Positions 6,603-14,833 are shown, counted from the stretch's first letter. The stretch: 18,626 nucleotides of DNA from DATCSE01 sp036568605 (GCA_036568605.1 DATCSE010000236.1:1-18626); one strand, 5' to 3'. Numbers and translations are program-made. The notes: generated from the letters alone by a model not told the origin.

Positions 6603-7454
6603 TCAGGCCGGCGAGTACGCGAGCCGCACGTAGATCGGCGCGAACGCCTCGGCCTGCGTGACCTCGAGCAGGCGCTCCCGCGCCAGCTCCAGCATCGCGA
6701 TGAAGGTGACGACCAGCACCTGCGGGCCGCGGGTCACGTCGAACAAGTCTTCGAACAGCGCGAACTTGCGGCCCTGCAGCGTCTTCAGCACGATGCTCAT
6801 GTGCTCGCGCACGCTGAGCTGCTCGCGCGTGATGTGGTGGTGCTGGTTCAGCTTCGCACGCTTCAGGATGTCGGCCCAGGCGGCGCGCAGCTCGTCGGGG
6901 TCCACGTCCGGAAAGCGCGGTGCGAGCGACTGCTCGATCACGACCTGCGCGCGCAGGAAATCGCGGCCGATCACCGGCAGCGCATCGAGGCGCGCTGCCG
7001 CCAGCTTCATCTGCTCGTATTCGATCAGACGGCGCACCAGCTCGGCGCGCGGGTCTTCGGCTTCCTCGCCTTCGGCCGTCTTCTTCGGCGGCAGCAGCAT
7101 GCGCGACTTGATCTCGATCAGCATCGCCGCCATCAGCAGGTACTCGCTTGCGAGCTCGAGGTTGGTCTTGCGGATCTGCTCGACGTAGGCGAGGTACTGG
7201 CGCGTCACGCTCGCCATCGGGATGTCGAGGATGTTGAAGTTCTGCTTGCGGATCAGGTACAGCAGCAGGTCCAACGGCCCTTCGAACGCTTCGAGGAAGA
7301 CCTCGAGCGCATCGGGCGGGATGTACAAGTCGGTCGGCAGCGCGAACAGCGGCTCGCCGTACAGGCGCGCGACCGCGATGCCGTCGACTTCCACCGGCTG
7401 TGTCTCCTGCGCGGGCGGCGGCACCTCGAGGGTCGCGGCGACCTCGTCGTTCAT
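6603..7454 (-). CDS. scpA: Segregation and condensation protein A (kleisin)
   Basis: A 283-residue ScpA. The family's first conserved block is evident: FLEAFEGPLDLLLYLIRKQ, then NILDIPMASVTRQYLAYVEQI and ELASEYLLMAAMLIEIKSRMLLP. This is the N-terminal kleisin domain that grips the Smc neck. The C-terminal winged-helix part is seen in HHITREQLSVREHMSIVLKTL and LVVTFIAMLELARERLLEVTQ. The protein bridges the Smc heads and recruits ScpB for chromosome condensation and segregation. An extension of about 45 residues, rich in P and E, precedes the domain and is common in betaproteobacterial ScpA. It lies 22 bases after the DUF3460 gene on the same strand, so they are probably cotranscribed. scpB and smc are not in the window. 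The start has no strong Shine-Dalgarno sequence, so it may be a few codons off. Confidence 0.96.
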   Translation of the reverse strand: MNDEVAATLEVPPPAQETQPVEVDGIAVARLYGEPLFALPTDLYIPPDALEVFLEAFEGPLDLLLYLIRKQNFNILDIPMASVTRQYLAYVEQIRKTNLELASEYLLMAAMLIEIKSRMLLPPKKTAEGEEAEDPRAELVRRLIEYEQMKLAAARLDALPVIGRDFLRAQVVIEQSLAPRFPDVDPDELRAAWADILKRAKLNQHHHITREQLSVREHMSIVLKTLQGRKFALFEDLFDVTRGPQVLVVTFIAMLELARERLLEVTQAEAFAPIYVRLAYSPA

Positions 7455-7476
7455 CGTCGAAACAGACGCGCGACCG

Positions 7477-7677
7477 TCAGGTCTTGGTCTGGTAGACGTA
7501 CGGCGTCTGGCGCACGCGGGCCGCGCGGTACTCGGCCTGCGCGTCGCGGTCGATGTGCCGGTCCCACAGCAGCGCGCGGCCGGCGCGCTGTTCGGCCTCG
7601 AGAGTGGGCTTCTTCGACTTCAGTTCCTCGATGAAGGACGTGACGTCGGATTTGTAGGGTTTCCAGAACAATGGCAT
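7477..7677 (-). CDS. DUF3460 family protein
   Basis: A 66-residue protein starting PLFWKPYKSDVTSFIEELK and ending RVRQTPYVYQTKT, with a middle part rich in charged residues (EQRAGRALLWDRHIDRDAQ). This is recognisable as the DUF3460 family, small proteins nearly confined to Betaproteobacteria and often found next to scpA or panC. There is no signal peptide or membrane segment, so it should be cytoplasmic. Function is unknown. It is the first gene of a minus-strand unit with scpA and is divergent from the BamE-like gene. Confidence 0.9.
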   Translation of the reverse strand: MPLFWKPYKSDVTSFIEELKSKKPTLEAEQRAGRALLWDRHIDRDAQAEYRAARVRQTPYVYQTKT

Positions 7678-7707
7678 GGGGGCTTGGCGCGCACGCCACA
7701 GGGCGGA

Positions 7708-7722
7708 CGCTAGAGTCTAGCG
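7708..7722. promoter_or_regulatory. Perfect palindrome with back-to-back -10-like hexamers
   Basis: CGCTAGA-G-TCTAGCG is a perfect inverted repeat of seven-base arms around one base, in the 68-base divergent gap. It offers TAGAGT (7711-7716) as a -10 for the plus-strand lipoprotein gene, with 29 bases left before its ATG. It also offers TAGACT (7719-7714) for the minus-strand DUF3460 gene. No well-spaced -35 is visible for either. It could equally be an operator or a chance palindrome. Confidence 0.4.
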
Positions 7723-7726
7723 GTCG

Positions 7727-7732
7727 ATTTTA
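7727..7732 (-). promoter_or_regulatory. Candidate -10 element for the DUF3460-scpA unit
   Basis: The minus strand reads TAAAAT here, a five-of-six match to the sigma-70 -10 consensus, in the context GGTAAAATCG. A transcript from it would start about 40 bases before the DUF3460 ATG. The same TAAAATCG string lies before metG. No clear -35 was found. Confidence 0.35.
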
Positions 7733-7745
7733 CCGGGGGACCGCG

Positions 7746-8267
7746 ATGTCCGAAATCCACGCTCCTTCGCGCGCGCGACGCTGGCTGGCGGCCGGCGCGA
7801 TCGCCGCTGCGGTCCTGCTCCCCGGCTGCGATGTGCAGCGCATCGCCGAGCTCGAAGTCGGCGTGACCACCGAGGCCGACGTGCGCGCGAAGTGGGGCGA
7901 GCCGGTGGCGGTCTACACCGACGACGACGGCACCCGCGTGCTCGAGTACCCGCGGCAGCCGGCCGGTCAGGTCAACTACATGCTCGCGATCGGTGCCGAC
8001 GGCAAGCTGGTCGCGATGCGCCAGGTGCTGAAGCCGGCGAACTTCGCGAAGATCCAGCCCGGCTGGGACAAGGTCCAGGTTCGCCGCCTGCTCGGGCGCG
8101 CCGCGAAGACCCAGGTCTACCCGCTGAAGCAGGAGGAGGTCTGGGACTGGCGCTACGCCGACGGCAGCGAGAACAAGGTGTTCTCGGTCAGCTTCGACAC
8201 CAGCGGCCGCGTGACGGCGACCTCGACGACGCTGGATCCGCGGGATACCGGTGAGGCGGGGCGTTGA
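7746..8267 (+). CDS. BamE/SmpA-like outer membrane lipoprotein
   Basis: A 173-residue lipoprotein from the ATG at 7746, chosen because GGGGGA lies just upstream and an intact lipoprotein signal follows: RARR, a hydrophobic core, then lipobox LLPGC with lipidated C28. The mature part seems to hold two related units of the BamE/SmpA type: LEVGVTTEADVRAKWGEP with VLEYPRQP, and IQPGWDKVQVRRLLGRAAKT with VWDWRYADG. Each has the small-helix plus G-x-P/G turn plus tyrosine-rich strand pattern. BamE is the small lipoprotein of the outer membrane barrel assembly complex. The usual betaproteobacterial bamE lies next to fur, so this is more likely a paralogue than the main BamE. It would face the periplasm, attached to the outer membrane because residue +2 is aspartate's usual competitor position: note that D29 follows C28, which in Enterobacteria is a Lol-avoidance signal, so inner membrane retention is possible. 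Confidence 0.8.
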   Translation: MSEIHAPSRARRWLAAGAIAAAVLLPGCDVQRIAELEVGVTTEADVRAKWGEPVAVYTDDDGTRVLEYPRQPAGQVNYMLAIGADGKLVAMRQVLKPANFAKIQPGWDKVQVRRLLGRAAKTQVYPLKQEEVWDWRYADGSENKVFSVSFDTSGRVTATSTTLDPRDTGEAGR

Positions 8268-8337
8268 ACGCAGCGTCGCGACCTCGCGGACGCACGATTC
8301 ATCAAATTTCGTTAGGCGGCATGCGAGCATCGCGCGC

Positions 8338-9870
8338 ATGCATGAAGTCGAGCTGAAGCTCCAGGTCCCGGCCAGCGCACGGGTCGCGGTCGATGCCGCC
8401 GTGGCCGGGCGTACGCCGGCGCGGCGCCAGCGCCTGCAGGCCGCGTATGTCGACACGCGCGATGCCGCGCTCGCCCATGCGGCGCTCGCGTTGCGCGTGC
8501 GCCGCGAGGGTGCGCACTGGGTGCAGACGCTCAAGGGCAGCGGCGACGATGCGCTGACTCGCTTCGAGCACAACGTCCGCGTGAGCGCGCCGGCATCGGG
8601 CGGGCCGCCGTCGGCCGACCCGGCGCTGCACCGCGGCACGAGCGTCGGTGACCGGCTGCTCGCGCTGCTCGGGCACGAAGGCGCCGCGGCGCTCACCGTG
8701 CGCTACCGCACCGACGTGCTGCGCCGCAAGCGCACGCTGCGCCATGACGGCGCGACCATCGAGCTGGCGTTCGACAGCGGCACGATACACGCCGGCGACG
8801 ACGCGGCCTGGCCGCTGTGCGAGCTCGAGCTGGAGCTTGCGAACGGCCAGGGCGATCCGTCCGCGCTGGTCGAGCTCGCACGCATCTGGACGCGCCGCCA
8901 CCACCTCTGGCTGGACACCCGAAGCAAAGCCGAGCGCGGCGAGCTGCTCGCGCGCGGCACGCGCATCGCGGCGGCCCGCACGGCGCGCAAGGTGACGCTG
9001 ACGCGCGAGATGAGCGCTCACGCCGCATGGCGCACGTTGCTGCGCGAGTGCGTCGGCCACATCGCCCCGAACGCGAGCCAGATCGCCTCGGGCGAGCATG
9101 GCGACGAGCACGTGCATCAGTTGCGCGTCGCGCTGCGCCGGCTGCGCACGGCGTGGCAGCTGTTCGATTTCATGCCGTCCGACCCGGCGCAGGTGGAAGC
9201 GGCCGCGACGCTGTTCCGCGGTCTGGGGGCCGCGCGCGACCAGGCCGTCGCGGGCGTCGCATTCTCGGCGGATCTGGAACGGGCGTTCGAGCGCCTCGGC
9301 GTGCCGCGCGATCTCGGGCGCGCGGCGTCGGCAGCGGCACCGGCGGCAGCCGGCGGCAGCGAGGCTGTGGACCCGGGCGTGCTGGTCCGCGGCGAGCCTG
9401 CGCAGATGCTGATGCTCGGCCTGATCGCCGATTCGATGGAACCCGACGCCCCGGTCGACATCGGGTTGGACGACGAGCCGCTGGCCGAGCGCCTCGCGCG
9501 CCGGATCAAGCGCTGGCACAGGCGCGCCGCGGCCGATGCGCTGCGCTTTGCCGAGCTCGACGACACGCAGCGCCACCGCCTGCGCAAGCACGTCAAGCGC
9601 TTGCGCTATGCGGTCGAGTTCAGCGCCGGATTGTTCGAGCGCCGGCAGGTGAAGCGTTACCTGAAGCCGCTGCGCGCGCTGCAGGAGGATCTGGGCGTGA
9701 TCAGCGACGTCATCGTGGCGATGCAGGCGCTGCGCGCGACGCCCGAGGGCCCGGCGCACCACTGGTTCGCGCTCGGTTGGCTCAGTGCGCACCGCGATGC
9801 GCTGGTCCGGCAGGCCGCGGCGCCGCTGCGGGCGTTTGCCGAGGCCGAAGGATTCTGGCGCACGCGCTGA
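8338..9870 (+). CDS. CYTH-CHAD domain protein (probable inorganic triphosphatase)
   Basis: A 510-residue protein from the ATG at 8338, which places the CYTH signature ExExK (HEVELKLQV, E3, E5, K7) at the very N-terminus as in other family members. The CYTH tunnel fold continues through YVDTRDAALAHAALALRVRREG, VQTLKG and WPLCELELELANG to about residue 205. The CHAD domain begins near residue 230, with histidine- and arginine-rich helices (HVHQLRVALRRLRTAW, then RHRLRKHVKRLRYAVEF and RYLKPLRALQEDLG). An alanine/glycine-rich insert (AASAAAPAAAGGSEA) interrupts the middle of CHAD. By analogy with E. coli YgiF, the CYTH part should hydrolyse inorganic triphosphate using divalent metal, and CHAD binds polyphosphate. 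It is cytoplasmic. The BamE-like gene ends 70 bases upstream on the same strand. No strong Shine-Dalgarno sequence is seen. Confidence 0.93.
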   Translation: MHEVELKLQVPASARVAVDAAVAGRTPARRQRLQAAYVDTRDAALAHAALALRVRREGAHWVQTLKGSGDDALTRFEHNVRVSAPASGGPPSADPALHRGTSVGDRLLALLGHEGAAALTVRYRTDVLRRKRTLRHDGATIELAFDSGTIHAGDDAAWPLCELELELANGQGDPSALVELARIWTRRHHLWLDTRSKAERGELLARGTRIAAARTARKVTLTREMSAHAAWRTLLRECVGHIAPNASQIASGEHGDEHVHQLRVALRRLRTAWQLFDFMPSDPAQVEAAATLFRGLGAARDQAVAGVAFSADLERAFERLGVPRDLGRAASAAAPAAAGGSEAVDPGVLVRGEPAQMLMLGLIADSMEPDAPVDIGLDDEPLAERLARRIKRWHRRAAADALRFAELDDTQRHRLRKHVKRLRYAVEFSAGLFERRQVKRYLKPLRALQEDLGVISDVIVAMQALRATPEGPAHHWFALGWLSAHRDALVRQAAAPLRAFAEAEGFWRTR

Positions 9871-9885
9871 CGACGATCGCCGCGG

Positions 9886-10782
9886 TCAGCGCAACGGCCG
9901 TCCCACCAGCCGCTCCAGCACACCCAGCGGCGACGCCTGCGGGTCGTGCTGGCGCTCCGGCGGCAGGTAGAACGTCTGCTCCATCATGTGCTGGCCGCCC
10001 ATCGCGGCGTGCAGCACCTGGTCGCTGAACACGACCCAGGTGGTGCCGGGCGCGAAGTTCACCGCGGCCTGCGGGCTGTTGCGCTGGAAGTCGGTGTCGG
10101 CCTTGGTGCGGTCGTGCAGCAGCAGCATCGTGTGGTCGTATTCGGTGCGGCGGCGCTTCGTGACGTGCAGCGCCTGCAGCAGCGCCGCCGAGCCCGGGAC
10201 GGGCCGCCGTATCGTCGGCAGGTACAGCCGCGCCAGCTGCTCGAACGGCATGCCGACACGCCAGCGCCGCGGCTCGCCGTTCGGGTTGACGTTGCAGAAC
10301 ACGCGCAGCAGCCGCGTGCCGTGCATCGGGTTCGACGGGAACGCGTCGACATGCAGCCGCGTGTCGTCCTTGCGCCAGCTCGTCTCGCGGCCGGCAACGT
10401 CGACCGGCCGGAACGAGGTGTTGCCGCGGACCAGGTGGCCGCGGTAGTGCGGGAACAGCCGCAGCGCGAATGCCTCGCTCTGCTCGGCGTAGCGCACGAT
10501 CATCGCCTTCAGCGCGGCCAGGTCGGCCGCATCGCCGAGCGCGCCGCGCAGCTCGCCGCCGGGCCAGCGCACCGAGATGTTCTTCGCCTTGCCGTCGGCC
10601 CAGCGCGCGTCCAGGAAGCGCCGTTCCGATTCGCCCAGCACGAACGGCAGGCGCGGGAAGCTCAGCACCATGCCGTCTTCGACGACGCGCTCGACGCCGC
10701 GGGTCGGGCCGTCGTCGCCCCAGCTCGTGTCGGGGTATTCGCGGACGATGTCGACGCGCTCGGGGACGGCGGTGGAGGTCAT
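9886..10782 (-). CDS. kdoO: Kdo (3-deoxy-D-manno-octulosonic acid) 3-hydroxylase
   Basis: A 298-residue protein matching the Kdo-hydroxylase family known from Burkholderia and Yersinia, which converts the outer Kdo of lipid A to Ko using Fe(II), 2-oxoglutarate and oxygen. The iron site is visible as H144-x-D146 in RLHVDAFPSNP, with a likely distal H258 in VLHAAMGGQHMMEQTFYLP. Other family segments are FPHYRGHLVRGNTSFRPVD, VFCNVNPNGEPRRWRVG and the N-terminal LPFVLGESERRFL. There is no signal peptide, in keeping with action at the cytoplasmic face of the inner membrane. Its ATG overlaps the stop of the SulP gene as ATGA (10782-10779), so translation is probably coupled. It converges on the CYTH-CHAD gene with 15 bases between. 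Hydroxylated Kdo makes the inner core linkage more acid-resistant. Confidence 0.9.
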   Translation of the reverse strand: MTSTAVPERVDIVREYPDTSWGDDGPTRGVERVVEDGMVLSFPRLPFVLGESERRFLDARWADGKAKNISVRWPGGELRGALGDAADLAALKAMIVRYAEQSEAFALRLFPHYRGHLVRGNTSFRPVDVAGRETSWRKDDTRLHVDAFPSNPMHGTRLLRVFCNVNPNGEPRRWRVGMPFEQLARLYLPTIRRPVPGSAALLQALHVTKRRRTEYDHTMLLLHDRTKADTDFQRNSPQAAVNFAPGTTWVVFSDQVLHAAMGGQHMMEQTFYLPPERQHDPQASPLGVLERLVGRPLR

Positions 10783-12506
10783 CCGGGGATTGTGGCGCGA
10801 TCGGTGGTGTCGCTCTCGACACGCTCGAGTGAACCCAGCGCCGCGGCCAGGTCCGGCACCAGGTTCGCGTCGCCGAGCACCGCATCGAAGCCCGATTGCT
10901 TGATCAGCCCCAACGGTTGTTCGTTCAGCGCGCACAGCACGAGGCGGGTCGAGCGCCGCTCGAGCGCACGGTGCAGCTGCAGCAGCGCATCGAGCCCGGA
11001 GTTGTCGATCGAGACCAGCTGGTGCGCCTCCAGCACCAGCGTGCGCACCGTCGCCGGCAGCTCGTCGGCCAGCGACTCGACCTTGCCGACCGCGCCGAAG
11101 AACAGCGAGCCGTACAGGCGATGGACACGCGTCGTCGCGTGGTCCACCTTCGGCAGCGCGAGCGGCTCGATCCGGAACAGCGTGCTCATCCGGTAGATGA
11201 ACGCGATGCACGCGACCACGAGGCCGACCTCGACCGCGACCGTCAGGTCGAAGATCACGGTCAGCAGGAACGTGCCGATCAGCTTGAGCCGGTGCTCGGG
11301 GCTGAAGTGGCGCAGCCGGGTCAGGCTGAATTCGTGCCACTCGCCCATGTTCCAGGCGACGAACAGCAGGATGCCGGCCAGCGCCGCGAGCGGCACGCTG
11401 GCCGCGAGCGGTGCCGCGGCGATCACGATCACGAACAGCGTGGCCGCATGCACGACGCCCGCGATCGGGCTGGTCGCGCCCGCGCGCACGTTCGTGACGG
11501 TGCGCGCGATCGTGCCGGTGGCCGGGATGCCGCCGAAGAAAGGCGCGACCACGTTCGCGACGCCCTGCGCCATCAGCTCCTGGTTCGGGTCGTGGCGCTT
11601 CAGGGTCGTCAGCGTGTCGGCGACGCGCGCGCACAGCAGCGATTCGATCGCGCCCAGCAGCGCGATCGTGATCGTCGGGATCACCAGGTGCTGCGCGCTC
11701 TCCCAGCTCAGCGCCGGCCAGGCCATCTCGGGCAGCGAGCGCGGGATGCCGCCGAAGCGCGAGCCTATGGTCTCGACCGGCAGCTCGAAGATCGCGACGA
11801 TGGCCGAGAGCGTGATCAGCGCGACGATGGGCCCCGGCATGCGCGAGGCGAGCTGCACCGCGCGCACGTCCAGCACCGCGCCGGGCAGCACCTTGCCGCG
11901 CGCGAACAGGCGCGGCCAGAAGAACAGCCCGGCGACGCACGCCGCGCCGATCGCGAACGCGTAGGGATTGAAGCCGGACAGGTGCGTGGCCAGCGCGCCG
12001 ACCTGCGCGAAGAAGTCGGCCGGCACCTTCTCGATCTTCAGCCCGAGCAAGTCCTTGACCTGCGACAGCGCGATCAGCACCGCGATGCCGTTGGTGAAGC
12101 CGATGACGATGGACACCGGGATGTAGCGCACCAGCACGCCCAGCCGCAGCCAGCCCAGGGCGAACAGCAGCAGCCCGGCCAGCACGGTTGCGATCAGCAG
12201 GTTCGGCACGCCGTAGCGCTGCACGATGCCGTAGACGATCACGATGAACGCGCCGGCTGGCCCGCCGATCTGGACGCTGGAGCCGCCCAGCGCCGAGATC
12301 AGGAAGCCCGCGATGATCGCGGTGAAGATGCCTTGCTCGGGCTTGACGCCCGAGGCGATCGCGAAGGCCATCGCGAGCGGCAGCGCGACGATGCCGACGG
12401 TGACGCCGGCGCCGAGGTCGGCGAAGAAGCGGTGCCGGTCGTAGCCGCGAACGGCTTCAAGCAGGCGTGGGCGAAACGGATGCGGGGAGAGGGGCAGCGG
12501 CGGCAT
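10779..12506 (-). CDS. SulP-family anion transporter with STAS domain
   Basis: A 575-residue inner membrane protein from the ATG at 12506, supported by AGGAG eight bases upstream. The frame stays open to 12656 but that extension is arginine-rich and has no such site. SulP landmarks are DLGAGVTVGIVALPLAMAFAIASG, the GGSSVQIGGPAGAFIVIVYGIV motif, IPVSIVIGFTNGIAVLI, ESLLCARVADTLTTLKRHDPN and PATGTIARTVTNVRAGATSP. These cover about residues 20-430 with a dozen hydrophobic segments. A C-terminal STAS domain at about 445-560 includes LVLEAHQLVSIDNSGLDALLQL, with the serine regulated in other STAS proteins apparently present. Family members carry sulfate, bicarbonate, C4-dicarboxylates or other anions, and the substrate cannot be read here. 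It is the first gene of a pair with kdoO. No carbonic anhydrase or sulfur-assimilation gene is adjacent. Confidence 0.93.
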   Translation of the reverse strand: MPPLPLSPHPFRPRLLEAVRGYDRHRFFADLGAGVTVGIVALPLAMAFAIASGVKPEQGIFTAIIAGFLISALGGSSVQIGGPAGAFIVIVYGIVQRYGVPNLLIATVLAGLLLFALGWLRLGVLVRYIPVSIVIGFTNGIAVLIALSQVKDLLGLKIEKVPADFFAQVGALATHLSGFNPYAFAIGAACVAGLFFWPRLFARGKVLPGAVLDVRAVQLASRMPGPIVALITLSAIVAIFELPVETIGSRFGGIPRSLPEMAWPALSWESAQHLVIPTITIALLGAIESLLCARVADTLTTLKRHDPNQELMAQGVANVVAPFFGGIPATGTIARTVTNVRAGATSPIAGVVHAATLFVIVIAAAPLAASVPLAALAGILLFVAWNMGEWHEFSLTRLRHFSPEHRLKLIGTFLLTVIFDLTVAVEVGLVVACIAFIYRMSTLFRIEPLALPKVDHATTRVHRLYGSLFFGAVGKVESLADELPATVRTLVLEAHQLVSIDNSGLDALLQLHRALERRSTRLVLCALNEQPLGLIKQSGFDAVLGDANLVPDLAAALGSLERVESDTTDRATIPG

Positions 12507-12662
12507 GGAGCGACTCCTGGACTCGATCGACGGAAAGCCGGATCGAGCCGCCCGGAGGGCCGCAGTGATGCGCACGCGCCATGAAGCGCCGGCGGCGCGA
12601 GAGCTGCCAGGTGCGCGTGGTGCCGTGCGTGTTTGCCACGGCCCGCAGTCTAGCAAGCAGTG
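12507..12662. other. Intergenic region between metG and the SulP gene, with a candidate promoter
   Basis: The 156-base gap carries a GC hairpin GCGCC-GGC-GGCGC (12587-12599) without a T-run. Near its metG end the minus strand reads GCTAGACT, with TAGACT at 12652-12647 as a possible -10 for the SulP-kdoO unit. This would leave a long leader of about 135 bases. No -35 of quality is seen. I see no gene here. Confidence 0.3.
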
Positions 12663-14717
12663 TCAGCGCACCCGCATCCCGGGCGTCGCGCCGGCCCAGG
12701 GCTCGAGGATGTAGAGCCCCGGGTTGGCCTTCTCGTCGGCATGCGAGGCGGCAAGCACCATGCCTTCGGAAACGCCGAACTTCATCTTGCGCGGCGCGAG
12801 GTTCGCGACCATCACGGTGAACTTGCCGACCAGGTCCTCGGGCGCGTAGGCCGACTGGATCCCGCTGAAGACGTTGCGGGTCCTGCCTTCGCCGGCATCC
12901 AGCGTCAGGCGCAGCAGCTTGCTCGAACCGTCGACGCGTTCGCAGGCGAGGATCTGCGCGATGCGCAGGTCGACCTTCGCGAAATCGGCGATGCCGATCT
13001 CGGGCGCGAGCGCTTCGCCGCCCGGCTGCGGCGCGGCGACTGCGGCCGCCGCCGGCGGCTCGAACAGCGCGTCGAGCAGCTTGGCGTCCACTCGCTGCAC
13101 GAGGTGGGCATACGGGGCGATCGCGTGCCCGGCTTCGAGCGATTTGTCGACATCCGCGAACTGCAGCGGCGCGACCTTCAGGAAAGCCTCGACCTTCACG
13201 GCCAGCGCCGGCAGGATGGGCTTCAGGTAGATGGTCAGCAGCCGGAAGCTTTCGATGCAGCCGTAGCAGACGTCGGCCAGCCGATCGAGGTTGCCCGCCT
13301 TGGCCAGCTCCCACGGCTTCTCGGCATCGAAGAACTCGTTGACGGCGTCGGCGCCGCGCATGATCTCGCGCACCGCCTGGCTGTACTCGCGCGCTTCCAG
13401 CGTGGTCTCGATCGTGCGCGCACGGGCCTTCACGCCGTCGATGAGCGAGCGCGTCTGCGCGTTGCCGGTGCTCGTCAGGCGCCCGCCGAGCTGATCCTGC
13501 ACGAAGCGGCTGACGCGGCTCGCGATGTTGACGTACTTGCCGACCAGGTCGCTGTTGACCCGCGCGACGAAGTCCTCCGGGTTGAACTCGACGTCCTCGA
13601 CCCGCCCGTTCAGCTTCGCGGCGAAGTAGTAGCGCAGCCATTCGGGATTCATCCCGAGCTCGAGATAGCGCAGCGGCGAGATGCCGGTGCCGCGGCTCTT
13701 GCTCATCTTGTCGCCGCCGACCGTGATGAAGCCGTGCACGTTGATCCTGCTCGGCACCTTGCGGCCGCTGAAGTGCAGCATCGCGGGCCAGAACAGCGTG
13801 TGGAAGGTGACGATGTCCTTGCCGATGAAGTGCACCTGCTCGACGTCGGGGTCGCGCATGAACTCGTCGAACGAGACGCCCTCGCGGTCGAGCAGGTTCT
13901 TCAGCGACGCGAGGTAGCCGATGGGCGCATCCAGCCAGACGTAGAAATACTTGCCGGGCGCGTCGGGGATCTCGATGCCGAAGTACGGCGCGTCGCGGCT
14001 GATGTCCCAGTCGGCGAGCTTGACCGCGCCGCTGTCCTCGTCGGTCGCGAACCACTCCTTGACCTTGTTCAGCACCTCGGGCTGCAGCCGGCCCGGCTCG
14101 TTCATCCAGCCTTTCAGGAACTCGATGCAGCGCGGGCTGGAGAGCTGGAAGAAGTAGTGGTCGCTGGACTTCAGCACCGGCGTCGCGCCGGTCAGCGTCG
14201 AGTACGGGTTCTTCAGATCGGTCGGTGCGTAGACGGCGCCGCAGACCTCGCAGTTGTCGCCGTACTGGTCCTTCGCGCCGCAGTTCGGGCACTCGCCCTT
14301 GATGTAGCGGTCCGGCAGGAACATGCCCTTGACCGGGTCGTAGAACTGCTCGATCGTGCGCTCGGCGATCAGGCCTTGCTTGCGCAGCGCGAGGTAGATG
14401 AGCTTCGCGAGCTCGTGGTTCTCGGCGCCGTCGGTCGAGTGCCAGTTGTCGAACGCGATGTGGAAGCCGTCGAGGTACTGCTTGCGGCCCGCCGCGATCT
14501 GCGCGACGAAGGCCTGCGGCGTGAGCCCGGCCTTCTCGGCCGCGATCATGATGGGCGCGCCGTGCGCGTCGTCGGCGCAGACGAAGTGCACCTCGCTGCC
14601 GGCCATGCGCTGCGCACGCACCCAGATGTCGGCCTGGATGTACTCCATCATGTGCCCGACGTGGAACGGCGCGTTGGCGTAGGGCAGGGCGGTCGTGACG
14701 AAGAGCTTGCGCGGCAT
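12663..14717 (-). CDS. metG: Methionyl-tRNA synthetase
   Basis: A 684-residue class I synthetase that joins methionine to tRNA-Met in the cytoplasm. The N-terminus reads TALPYANAPFHVGHMMEYIQ, with the HIGH-type motif HVGH at residues 19-22. The zinc knuckle starts at C143 (CPNCGAKDQYGDNCEVCG, two CxxC pairs). KMSKS is intact at 337-341 (GGDKMSKSRG). The anticodon-binding helical domain follows with NSDLVGKYVNIASRVSRF and the tryptophan in EKPWELAK. A C-terminal EMAPII-like OB-fold tRNA-binding domain fills about residues 573-684 (FAKVDLRIAQIL, then KFTVMVANLAPRKMKFG, SEGMVLAAS), so this is the long, dimer-forming form. An alanine/proline-rich linker sits before it. The length is usual for the family and nothing is broken. 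In many betaproteobacteria metG lies opposite apbC; here two genes lie between. Confidence 0.98.
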   Translation of the reverse strand: MPRKLFVTTALPYANAPFHVGHMMEYIQADIWVRAQRMAGSEVHFVCADDAHGAPIMIAAEKAGLTPQAFVAQIAAGRKQYLDGFHIAFDNWHSTDGAENHELAKLIYLALRKQGLIAERTIEQFYDPVKGMFLPDRYIKGECPNCGAKDQYGDNCEVCGAVYAPTDLKNPYSTLTGATPVLKSSDHYFFQLSSPRCIEFLKGWMNEPGRLQPEVLNKVKEWFATDEDSGAVKLADWDISRDAPYFGIEIPDAPGKYFYVWLDAPIGYLASLKNLLDREGVSFDEFMRDPDVEQVHFIGKDIVTFHTLFWPAMLHFSGRKVPSRINVHGFITVGGDKMSKSRGTGISPLRYLELGMNPEWLRYYFAAKLNGRVEDVEFNPEDFVARVNSDLVGKYVNIASRVSRFVQDQLGGRLTSTGNAQTRSLIDGVKARARTIETTLEAREYSQAVREIMRGADAVNEFFDAEKPWELAKAGNLDRLADVCYGCIESFRLLTIYLKPILPALAVKVEAFLKVAPLQFADVDKSLEAGHAIAPYAHLVQRVDAKLLDALFEPPAAAAVAAPQPGGEALAPEIGIADFAKVDLRIAQILACERVDGSSKLLRLTLDAGEGRTRNVFSGIQSAYAPEDLVGKFTVMVANLAPRKMKFGVSEGMVLAASHADEKANPGLYILEPWAGATPGMRVR

Positions 14718-14753
14718 GGCGGAACAGCGGGTGCTGCGGGAGAAGAGCCGGCG

Positions 14754-14759
14754 ATTTTA
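14754..14759 (-). promoter_or_regulatory. Candidate -10 element of metG
   Basis: The minus strand reads TAAAAT in the context ACTAAAATCG. This would give a leader of about 30 bases before the metG ATG. The best -35 at a 17-base spacing is only a three-of-six match. The hexamer fits well and its place, just before a housekeeping gene, is right. Confidence 0.45.
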
Positions 14760-14833
14760 GTCGGCACCTCCCCAGGTTGCATCCAGGCCGCGCGGTGCGC
14801 ACCGCGCCGGCGCGGGGAACCGGTTCGGCCCGA

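Noticed and set aside
10783..11940. Long minus-strand frame running from inside the SulP gene into kdoO
   Set aside because: Only the part from 10782 on has a real Kdo hydroxylase sequence. The upstream part is an out-of-frame reading of the SulP gene, so this is not a fusion.
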